From Saprospiraceae bacterium (GTDB lineage Bacteria; Bacteroidota; Bacteroidia; Chitinophagales; Saprospiraceae): DNA of 33,074 nucleotides. Within the stretch, counting starts at the first letter, position 1, and the number at the start of each line of letters is the position of its first letter. The stretch lies in contig JABSSL010000119.1 of NCBI GenBank assembly GCA_013214355.1, forward strand, positions 1 through 33,074. Reading direction: 5' to 3'. The notes under the pieces are model-generated. The model saw only the letters and a program-made list of their open reading frames with translations. It was not told where the DNA came from and searched no databases. The translations under genes and the position numbers were made by a program. Shown piece by piece: positions 27,102 to 32,486 of the stretch.

Positions 27102-27410
27102 ATGAGGAAACCACATGGCAATTCGAATGAGAATGAAAACGATCATCATCTCTACGAGATATGGGACTCAAAAGAGGAGGAAGTCTATAAATACGGAATT
27201 TCCGATGATCCGATTGATGAGGATGGCCTCTCGAGGCGCATTAGAAGTCAATTAGCCCTCTTTAATAACCTGGTCAACTGGGTTAGGTTTGTGGGCCGAG
27301 TACTGATCAAAAACATTCCCGGCAGAAAAAAGGCCAGAGAACTAGAGCAGGAGCATATTGAAGCGCATAAGGAAGAATTCGGCGAAAAGCCTAGAGGGAA
27401 TAGAAATTAA
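27102..27410 (+). CDS. Small GIY-YIG/URI-like nuclease-fold protein
   Basis: 102 residues from ATG 27102, the first start after the DUF4240 stop codon. The pattern LYEIWDSKEEEVYKYGISDD, an arginine in LSRRIRSQL, a glutamate in ARELEQEHIEAH and the ending EKPRGNRN resembles the compact URI (GIY-YIG-fold) domains at the C-termini of polymorphic toxins. Here the domain is free-standing, with no secretion or trafficking region. The pairing with DUF4240 suggests a toxin with its antidote, or an orphan toxin tip with an immunity gene. The assignment is by pattern only. Confidence 0.6.
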   Translation: MRKPHGNSNENENDHHLYEIWDSKEEEVYKYGISDDPIDEDGLSRRIRSQLALFNNLVNWVRFVGRVLIKNIPGRKKARELEQEHIEAHKEEFGEKPRGNRN

Positions 27411-27444
27411 TTGAGGACATATCCCAAGAAACAGGCTCCGAAGG

Positions 27445-27819
27445 TTACAACTCAAACCGCTCCGCCAATTCCTTACAATGCTTCTTCACCAAAAACTTTA
27501 GATAGCGAATCTCACCCTCTAATAGGCCAATCACTTTTGTTTTCAATTCCAATTCCTTAGTAAGGTCATTCTTTTGTTCCGTCAGCGGTTTTGCGGAGCG
27601 ATCCAACCCTGATTCTCCTTCACCGGTTAGGAACCAGCGCATGTTGAGTTCAGGATAGGCACGGGCGATGTTTTCGAGGGTATCACTGCGGATCATTCGG
27701 TCCTCGGAGATGGTTTTGCTGATGGCTTGAGGCGTAAGATCAATCTTCTGGGCTAATTTTATCTGCTTGACCTCATATTCAGCAAGAATCTTAAGTCGCT
27801 GAGCTATAGTTTGTTTCAT
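27445..27819 (-). CDS. Xre-family repressor with coiled-coil tail
   Basis: 124 residues. Residues 5-60 form an HTH of the Cro/CI type (RLKILAEYEVKQIKLAQKIDLTPQAISKTI), then a segment typical of Bacteroidota phage repressors (ARAYPELNMRWFLTGEGE), and a C-terminal coiled coil (LTKELELKTKVIGLLEGEIRYLK) for dimerisation. It diverges from the small HTH gene at 28170 across an AT-rich region with repeated TAGTTG boxes, which are likely its operators. It probably keeps the mobile element silent. Confidence 0.9.
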   Translation of the reverse strand: MKQTIAQRLKILAEYEVKQIKLAQKIDLTPQAISKTISEDRMIRSDTLENIARAYPELNMRWFLTGEGESGLDRSAKPLTEQKNDLTKELELKTKVIGLLEGEIRYLKFLVKKHCKELAERFEL

Positions 27820-27867
27820 ATCTCAAAAATAATAAAAATAAACTAAATTGCTATTTTTTTATCCAAT

Positions 27868-28014
27868 TAGTTGACAATAGTTGTTTTTTAACTTACTTTT
27901 GAATTGTGGTTAGCGACAAGATACTAGACAACTAATGAAGCGAAATGTAGTGAAAAGTATTGTTGTTTATCTAATAGAGGGAGATATTTTTTGCTTTTTA
28001 GTTGATTTTAGTTG
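27868..28014. promoter_or_regulatory. Candidate operators: TAGTTG-N4-TAGTTG repeats
   Basis: Two copies of a double box lie upstream of the repressor gene: TAGTTG at 27868-27873 and 27878-27883, and again at 27999-28004 and 28009-28014. In both, the boxes start exactly 10 bases apart, one helical turn. A single inverted box (CAACTA) lies at 27929-27934. They are located in the divergent control region, where an Xre repressor would act. Confidence 0.55.
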
Positions 28015-28169
28015 TAGTTTGTGTAGAACTGATAGCATTCATTAAAGACTTACATATTACTCTTTGTAATGCCCCTAGGGAGACCATCAAATTTGTTGTT
28101 AATAGGTCTCTGTAGTCCTAGGATAGGGTGATATAACAATCAAATTTCGATCATTTTATCTGATGTATT

Positions 28170-28469
28170 ATGAACTCTAATGTCTTACAAGCATTGTTGG
28201 AGAACACTGCTGCCATGCAAAAATTGATCGAGTTGATCGAAGCGAAGGAGACTCGCTCAGACTGGGTAGACCCTGAAGAGGCAGCCCGTATTCTTGGCCT
28301 TAATATCACGGCGGCAAATAACCATCGGAAGCAGTTGAATTGGTTGATTAATAAGGGATTTCTAAAGCAGTTTCGAATGGGACGACCGCCGGTTTATTAC
28401 CGATCAGAGTTGGAGAAGGTGTCTAAAAAGATTGCTTGTGGTGAGATTGGGTATGTGGGGAGGGCTTAA
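28170..28469 (+). CDS. Small helix-turn-helix protein
   Basis: 99 residues. A coiled-coil-like N-terminus (ENTAAMQKLIELIEAKE) leads into a DNA-binding domain (WVDPEEAARILGLNITAANNHRKQLNWLINKGFLKQFRMGR cut across two helices and a wing). The pattern is that of excisionase or MerR-like HTH_17 proteins of Bacteroidota mobile elements, although the ending FRMGRPPVYYRSELEKV also fits a winged helix. It diverges from the Xre repressor and precedes the structured noncoding tract, so it could be the early regulator or excision factor. Confidence 0.75.
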   Translation: MNSNVLQALLENTAAMQKLIELIEAKETRSDWVDPEEAARILGLNITAANNHRKQLNWLINKGFLKQFRMGRPPVYYRSELEKVSKKIACGEIGYVGRA

Positions 28470-28531
28470 GGTTTTTACTGCGTACCGCGTTCTGTTTTTT
28501 AGGTTTTTTTATACTCTTGTCGTGTTTCAAT

Positions 28532-28660
28532 CTGCTTTTGAATGCCTTCGGCGACCCACTTTTTCAGTCGAAAAAAAGTGGGCAAAATTCTTGACGAAAT
28601 TAACTCCTCCGTCGGTCAGAATTTCGTCGGCCACCCGCGTTTGGTGCTTGTTGGGTGGGA
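28532..28660 (+). ncRNA. Structured element, copy A (three hairpins)
   Basis: The element starts 63 bases after the HTH gene. Hairpin 1 at 28555-28582 pairs CCCACTTTTT with AAAAAAGTGGG. Hairpin 2 at 28593-28628 pairs GACGAAATT with AATTTCGTC. A third small stem pairs CACC with GGTG after 28632. The same order of hairpins with different stem sequences recurs at 30984-31113. The conserved linkers include CTTCGRCGAC and GGCCACCCGC...TTGGTGC. Whether it acts as RNA or as folded single-stranded DNA is not known. Confidence 0.65.
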
Positions 28661-28843
28661 ATCTAATGCTCTATGTAATAGTGAGTTGTGATAGGTTGTC
28701 GGTGTGTTTTTGTTGCTGATTGCTTTAGTGGATACTGGATTAGATTAGGCTTATTTCTTTGTTTGTGGCCATTGGCCGGACGCGCTCTTTATATGTTTTT
28801 TAATGCTTAGTTGAGGATTGTAGGTGCCTTTTGGTGCTGATTT

Positions 28844-28900
28844 CGCAGGAGCCTAGGTGGGTTACTCTTAGGGTAGTGTGGTTCGATTCCACGCCTTGCG
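28844..28900 (+). ncRNA. tRNA-like element 1
   Basis: CGCAGGA (28844-28850) pairs with CCTTGCG (28894-28900), six of seven pairs including one wobble. T stem TGTGG/CCACG closes the canonical T loop TTCGATT (28882-28888). A hairpin CCTAGG/CTTAGG with a nine-base loop replaces the D and anticodon arms. Outer bases CTGAT/ATCAG add a further stem. At 57 bases it lacks a normal D arm, so it is not a standard tRNA. Confidence 0.55.
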
Positions 28901-28931
28901 GCTGTATCAGTAAGCGATTCATTTTTCGGTA

Positions 28932-28970
28932 CTGAGGCCAGAGCGGTTAGATTAACCTTCTCTGGGTCAG
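28932..28970 (+). other. Strong hairpin H1
   Basis: CTGA, CCAGAG and GGTTA pair with TAACC, CTCTGG and TCAG in order, giving 15 pairs with small internal loops. The apical part (AGAGCGGTTAGA) resembles a tRNA D arm. Confidence 0.6.
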
Positions 28971-28974
28971 CAAC

Positions 28975-29001
28975 TATTGACCAAACTCGTTTGCGTCAAT
29001 A
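28975..29001 (+). other. Strong hairpin H2
   Basis: TATTGAC plus CAAA pairs with TTTG and GTCAATA, with one bulged C and a CTCG tetraloop, for eleven pairs in all. Confidence 0.6.
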
Positions 29002-29014
29002 AGGTCTTTTAGGG

Positions 29015-29032
29015 CCCGGCTATGGTGCCGGG
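29015..29032 (+). other. Perfect GC hairpin H3
   Basis: CCCGGC and GCCGGG pair perfectly around the loop TATGGT. It sits six bases before the second tRNA-like element. No T run follows, so it is not a standard terminator. Confidence 0.6.
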
Positions 29033-29037
29033 ACTTT

Positions 29038-29083
29038 GCAGAGGCCTGGTGGAGGATTTCGAGGTTCGATTCCTTGGCTCTGC
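29038..29083 (+). ncRNA. tRNA-like element 2
   Basis: GCAGAGG (29038-29044) pairs with GCTCTGC (29077-29083), six of seven. T stem CGAGG/CCTTG closes TTCGATT (29065-29071). Only a three-pair mini-hairpin (CCT/AGG) replaces the D and anticodon arms. At 46 bases it is an acceptor plus T-arm minihelix. The start GCAGAGGCCTGGTGGA faintly resembles a tRNA-Ser/Leu 5' end. Confidence 0.55.
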
Positions 29084-29132
29084 GCGATTAAGCGGCCTAT
29101 CATGGCATATGTGCTGGTGGGGTAGGGAAGTT

Positions 29133-29194
29133 GTTTTCTGCCCGCCAGTTTTTCCTGGGATGGCGTACTGAGGTTCGACTCCTCGGCAGGAAAC
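29133..29194 (+). ncRNA. tRNA-like element 3
   Basis: TTTCTGC (29135-29141) pairs with GCAGGAA (29186-29192), seven of seven with one wobble, and the helix extends by GT/AC. A CGCCA/TGGCG hairpin follows, then the T stem TGAGG/CCTCG closing TTCGACT (29174-29180). No encoded CCA. It is the best-formed of the three three-way junctions. Confidence 0.55.
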
Positions 29195-30018
29195 GAAACC
29201 GTCAGGCAGTTAGGGCTGACTGAGTGGCAGTGGCAAGCATGGTTCCATCAGTGAGTTTGATTTGTGGCTTGCCCTGCTACTTTTTATCTTCTAAAACTTA
29301 TTGCTATGTGTTTGAAGAATGTTGATGCTGACCAAAGCAGACCGGGAAGTTCAGGAACTCCTTTGCGTCGAGCATATCAGGTGAAGTGGGCCAAGTCCAA
29401 GAAGCTCTTGGATGGGTACATGGAGTGTTATAATGAGGGCTTACCATTGCGGAAGCAATTGCGTGCGAGTCATAAAGCGTTGGGACAGTATCTACTATTC
29501 CTGTACAGTAGGGTAGTAGCTAAGGAACAGGGCTATGGTGCTGGCGTGGAAGCTGGGCAGCCCTTACCAGTATTGCGGACGAACAATGTGCAGCTGAGTA
29601 AGGCGATGGGCTGCAGTGAACGGACGATTATCAATCTGCGGGAGCGATTGAAGGAAGCACAGATTATCGTGAGTGAACGATTCCGAGGATCTAATGCCTC
29701 TTATGAGCTAGAAATATCGGGAGCGGTGATCCATATCCAGGAGGTGGGAGAGCCAGGAAATGTAGTGCATTTATTTCCGAATACAGCGCAAAGTTTGCGT
29801 CATACAGTAACCAGAACTATACAGGATACAAATAAATTAATAGAATTAGACGGACCTGTTTTTCAACAAGCTGCTGATTATCAGGCTAATGAGTGGAAAA
29901 GCACTGTGGAAAACGCTTTGAATTCTTGTGGAAAGTGGAATAATGATGTTGAAAACCAGGAATTGAGCAGCATACTGGATACACAGGATACTAGGGCAGG
30001 TTACGAAACCGTCAGGCA
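29193..30018 (+). repeat. 16-base direct repeat, ends at 29193-29208 and 30003-30018
   Basis: ACGAAACCGTCAGGCA occurs at 29193-29208, overlapping the 3' end of tRNA-like element 3, and again at 30003-30018 inside the winged-helix-like gene at the start of its GC-rich linker. Sixteen identical bases 810 apart are unlikely by chance and may mark a duplicated end of an inserted sequence. The span given covers both copies and what lies between. Confidence 0.6.
29227..29270 (+). other. Long-range hairpin H4 near the next start codon
   Basis: GCAG-T-GGCAAGC at about 29227-29240 pairs with GCTTGCC-CTGC at about 29257-29268, eleven pairs with one bulge. It ends some 38 bases before the ATG at 29306 and could shape the leader of that gene. 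Confidence 0.5.
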
Positions 30019-30712
30019 CGAGCAAGGAACGCCCCCCGAGTTGCGCGGGACCCCCCAGGGGCAAATGCGAAATGGGAAGTTGGAAGGTGGGAGAGATCTT
30101 ACTGAGAAAGAGAACGGGCAAGGGGGAAGGGCGAAGCCGGAAATGAGAATAGTCCGAGATTATGCTCCTAGCAGGCTGGAAGATGTATTGGCTGGATTAA
30201 ACTCGGAGGATGCCAATGCGATTCGTCGGCATGTGACAGTCATTTGGACCTGTGCGCTGATGAACCTGTATCAAGACAAATGGATAGCTGATGAAGAAGT
30301 AGAACGAACCAAGGCCGTACTGGCTGAGTACTTGGTTTATGCCGACCCCAGTCGATATCAAGCAGGAACAGCGGAGATCTTGGAGCGAATCATCCTAGTA
30401 CGTAGATGGATAAAACGCGGGCAGAAACAAGGAATACGTAGATGGGTGCCATTGCCATCTCGCTACTTCGACTATCGGAATGAAAACGGCTTTACGAAAA
30501 CCAAAAAATGGTTCAAAGCCCATATCAAGGCCAAATCAGAGATCAAGGCCAAGGAACTGCTAACAAAGGCGATCAAGGAATACTTGAAATCCAAGACAGG
30601 AGGAGCAAAGATTGGTCCATCAGAGACCTATCGAAGGATTGCACAACGACTAGGCAAATATGATCAAGAACTTTTAAACCAATTCCATGAACAGATTGCA
30701 AAAGTCTCGTAG
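29306..30712 (+). CDS. Winged-helix-like protein of unknown role
   Basis: 468 residues from ATG 29306; an in-frame GTG at 29264 would add 14 poorly fitting residues inside hairpin H4. Residues about 20-150 look like a helical plus winged-helix DNA-binding region (LRASHKALGQYLLFLYSRVV, then QLSKAMGCSERTIINLRERLKEAQII). Residues about 228-280 form a polar low-complexity linker encoded by GC-rich sequence unlike the rest. The C-terminus is basic and helical. Not recognised as a known family. By its position after a structured noncoding tract it could be a replication or mobilisation initiator, which is inference only. It overlaps the next gene by 26 bases. Confidence 0.75.
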   Translation: MCLKNVDADQSRPGSSGTPLRRAYQVKWAKSKKLLDGYMECYNEGLPLRKQLRASHKALGQYLLFLYSRVVAKEQGYGAGVEAGQPLPVLRTNNVQLSKAMGCSERTIINLRERLKEAQIIVSERFRGSNASYELEISGAVIHIQEVGEPGNVVHLFPNTAQSLRHTVTRTIQDTNKLIELDGPVFQQAADYQANEWKSTVENALNSCGKWNNDVENQELSSILDTQDTRAGYETVRHEQGTPPELRGTPQGQMRNGKLEGGRDLTEKENGQGGRAKPEMRIVRDYAPSRLEDVLAGLNSEDANAIRRHVTVIWTCALMNLYQDKWIADEEVERTKAVLAEYLVYADPSRYQAGTAEILERIILVRRWIKRGQKQGIRRWVPLPSRYFDYRNENGFTKTKKWFKAHIKAKSEIKAKELLTKAIKEYLKSKTGGAKIGPSETYRRIAQRLGKYDQELLNQFHEQIAKVS

Positions 30713-30974
30713 TCGTGACAAGCGACCACGAAAGAAAGACATCCGGGGGAGGCACAAGTTGGCCGTATTCTTCTTAGATCACCGTCAGCCCAAAGGACAA
30801 GCCTATTACTTCTATAGCACCTTACGGCAGGACCAAAATCAGACCGCAAAGCAAAGGCTTCGATATCTGGTAAATAAAAAATGGCAGGGACTTGTGAGCT
30901 GGGCGGGGCTGTATTATTGTAATGTGTTGATTGCGGAATATAGTGTAAGTGACAACTGCTGGCGGCAGGTTTGA
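30687..30974 (+). CDS. Small basic protein of unknown function
   Basis: 95 residues. It begins inside the end of the upstream gene (26-base overlap in another frame), which suggests translational coupling. Lys/Arg-rich N-terminus (SRSRDKRPRKKDIRGRHK), then a compact part with many Tyr and Trp (GQAYYFYSTLRQDQ, WAGLYYCNVLIAEY). No known family. The charge suggests nucleic-acid binding. Structured copy B starts 10 bases after its stop codon. Confidence 0.65.
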   Translation: MNRLQKSRSRDKRPRKKDIRGRHKLAVFFLDHRQPKGQAYYFYSTLRQDQNQTAKQRLRYLVNKKWQGLVSWAGLYYCNVLIAEYSVSDNCWRQV

Positions 30975-30983
30975 TCTTTATTC

Positions 30984-31113
30984 CTGTCTTTGGATTGTCT
31001 TCGACGACATACTTTTTGGCATTGCCCCAAAAAGTATGCAAAAAGCGCTAGGCAAAACAAAACTCATCCTTCATACAATGTTTTGCCAGGCCACCCGCAA
31101 ATCTTGGTGCTGG
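30984..31113 (+). ncRNA. Structured element, copy B (three hairpins)
   Basis: Hairpin 1 at 31008-31038 pairs CATACTTTTTGG with CCAAAAAGTATG. Hairpin 2 at 31051-31087 pairs GGCAAAAC with GTTTTGCC. Hairpin 3 pairs TGCCAG and CACC with GGTG and CTGGCA (up to about 31115). The linkers CTTCGACGAC, GCAAAA and GGCCACCCGC...TTGGTGC are shared with copy A, while the stems differ in sequence but stay paired. As in copy A it follows the stop codon of a small gene. Confidence 0.65.
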
Positions 31114-31143
31114 CAGTTGGATAGAGGTAAGGTCTAAGGCAAG

Positions 31144-31515
31144 ATGCATATTAGTTCAATTGAAACTTCAATCAGGAAAAAATCAATGGCAAAGGTGCTC
31201 AAAGGAGGTAAAATAGCCGTCAAGATCGGTAAGGAGACAATGGAAGTGCTGCGACTTGCTGTGCAGCAGCGACTTCATTTTGAATCGCTACCGGATCACT
31301 TGCACTACCTACTAGAGGAAGCTTTGGAACGGCTAGAAGGTAAGACCTGCAAGCTACGAAAGAGTGAATTCTTTGCCGTTTTTCAGGAGGAGACGATGCA
31401 ATATGTGGATATACCGACGCAGCTTTTGATTAGGCAGGCAGTGGAACTGGAGCAAGAAACAAAGATGATTGCTATTCCATTAAGCCTGGAAGAGCAAAAA
31501 AGTATACCCATCTAG
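31144..31515 (+). CDS. Small protein of unknown function
   Basis: 123 residues from ATG 31144, or 109 from the ATG at 31186, which is preceded by AGGAAAA at good spacing and gives MAKVLKGGKIAVKIGKETME; the second start is at least as likely. Mostly helical and charged, with no membrane segment and no known family. The middle has ESLPDHLHYLLEEALERL. It opens a run of small plus-strand genes at the right of the window. Confidence 0.65.
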   Translation: MHISSIETSIRKKSMAKVLKGGKIAVKIGKETMEVLRLAVQQRLHFESLPDHLHYLLEEALERLEGKTCKLRKSEFFAVFQEETMQYVDIPTQLLIRQAVELEQETKMIAIPLSLEEQKSIPI

Positions 31516-31559
31516 TCTGGGACTTCAATGGTAATAGAACTAATCAGGAAAGTAAAAAG

Positions 31560-31607
31560 CAGTGGATACTGCATTGGTTTTATCACTCCACTGTATCATA
31601 AAAACCA
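31560..31607 (+). promoter_or_regulatory. Overlapping inverted repeats, possible pseudoknot leader
   Basis: CAGTGG (31560-31565) pairs with CCACTG (31588-31593), and TGGTTTTAT (31575-31583) pairs with ATAAAAACCA (31598-31607). The left arm of the second lies in the loop of the first, so the stems would form a pseudoknot or be mutually exclusive. They sit 19 bases before the ATG at 31626. Confidence 0.4.
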
Positions 31608-31625
31608 CTCAAATCCAAAATTATC

Positions 31626-31883
31626 ATGTTGAAAATCAAAGTAAGGAATGTTGAAAAAGACTTAGCCATTATCAAAGATGCCGAGCATTTCTTGGCTGAA
31701 GCCAATCAGGTAACAGAATGTGGAGGTTCCTTAAAGCAAGCCGTAGTAGTAGCCAAGTATTGGGCAGGAGTTGCCGAGGTGCTGATGACCCATGGATTCA
31801 TAGAGCAGATCGATGTATTTATGGCGGATCGATTTGCTACAGGTAGACGCCCAAAGATCAATGAATCTGTTGAGCGCAATTGA
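31626..31883 (+). CDS. Small unknown protein, paralogue of the 32238 gene
   Basis: 85 residues, helical, no signal peptide. The segment AVVVAKYWAGVAEVLMTHGF...DVFMADRFATGR aligns with AAQYWIEVGQQFLKHEF...DVYMAHRVARGK in the protein at 32238. The shared pattern is A.YW..V...L...F...DV.MA.R.A.G. No known family was recognised. Two copies within 700 bases indicate duplication and divergence. Confidence 0.65.
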   Translation: MLKIKVRNVEKDLAIIKDAEHFLAEANQVTECGGSLKQAVVVAKYWAGVAEVLMTHGFIEQIDVFMADRFATGRRPKINESVERN

Positions 31884-31920
31884 ATTGTGTCCAGTTCTTT
31901 AAACCGAAACCCAAATCGAT

Positions 31921-32241
31921 ATGAAATATCTACCGCTAGTTTTGTTGGGCTTTTTCCTTCTCTTAATGCTACTGCAAGTCAGCACAACTGCTGAAGCAGT
32001 AATAGAAATTATTCCAGCAACTAACCCTAGTACTTGTATATGCTTCGAGTATACCGTCTCCGGAGGAGACAACGAACCTATTATTTACCAAAGTTGTGAG
32101 CCATCAGTCTTGGATCAGGTAGGCTTAGCTGGAGTGGAGATGAGTGTTCTTGAAGTACCTTGTGATAGTGTATTTACAGGAACAAAAATAGTGGGGAAAA
32201 GCAGTGTTGACAGTACTCATCTAAATACCTCTAACCAATGA
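31921..32241 (+). CDS. Small exported or membrane-anchored protein
   Basis: 106 residues. The hydrophobic N-terminus (YLPLVLLGFFLLLMLLQVS) is a signal peptide or membrane anchor. The outer part has four cysteines (CICF, SCEP, PCDS), so disulphides are likely. No known family. Its stop codon overlaps the ATG of the next gene (ATGA), so the two are translationally coupled. It lies between the two paralogues. Confidence 0.65.
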   Translation: MKYLPLVLLGFFLLLMLLQVSTTAEAVIEIIPATNPSTCICFEYTVSGGDNEPIIYQSCEPSVLDQVGLAGVEMSVLEVPCDSVFTGTKIVGKSSVDSTHLNTSNQ

Positions 32242-32486
32242 ATATGCAGCAACCCACCGTAGCCATTCGTAATCCAGAAATGGATTTAGACCGGATCCAC
32301 CAGATCGAGCAACTATTGTTAGAGTTAGAGATCTTTCGTCCAGATCTGTACATTTTACCAGAAGTTTTATCTGCAGCTCAATACTGGATCGAGGTGGGCC
32401 AGCAGTTTTTAAAACATGAGTTTGTAGATATTCAGGATGTATATATGGCCCATCGAGTGGCGAGGGGGAAGGTGGTGAATTATTGA
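32238..32486 (+). CDS. Small unknown protein, paralogue of the 31626 gene
   Basis: 82 residues, helical and soluble. It shares the A.YW..V...F...DV.MA.R.A.G pattern with the protein at 31626. It starts within the stop codon of the exported-protein gene. Function unknown. The coupled exported protein and duplicated partner suggest a small functional unit. Confidence 0.65.
   Translation: MNMQQPTVAIRNPEMDLDRIHQIEQLLLELEIFRPDLYILPEVLSAAQYWIEVGQQFLKHEFVDIQDVYMAHRVARGKVVNY

Larger units (their letters stand above)
28470..29305. other. Gene-free tract rich in RNA-like structure
   Basis: About 830 bases without a credible gene. It contains structured copy A, three tRNA-like elements, and four further strong hairpins: 28932-28970, 28975-29001, 29015-29032 and about 29227-29270. 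It leads directly into the winged-helix-like gene at 29306, so it may be its leader, a source of small RNAs, or a replication or transfer origin. Confidence 0.65.

Noticed and set aside
28432-28719. Plus-strand open frame over structured copy A
   Set aside because: It starts inside the HTH gene in another frame, has unlikely composition, and runs through the covarying hairpins.
28844-29194. The three T-loop elements as ordinary tRNA genes
   Set aside because: None has a D arm, a seven-base anticodon loop on a five-pair stem and normal length together; total lengths are 46-62 bases.
29264-29305. GTG start at 29264 for the winged-helix-like gene
   Set aside because: The extra 14 residues are encoded in or right after hairpin H4 and are hydrophobic and unlike the rest; ATG 29306 is preferred.
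28532-31113. Copies A and B as integron attC sites
   Set aside because: They follow small genes as attC sites do, but no RYYYAAC/GTTRRRY core boxes or integron-type integrase were seen.
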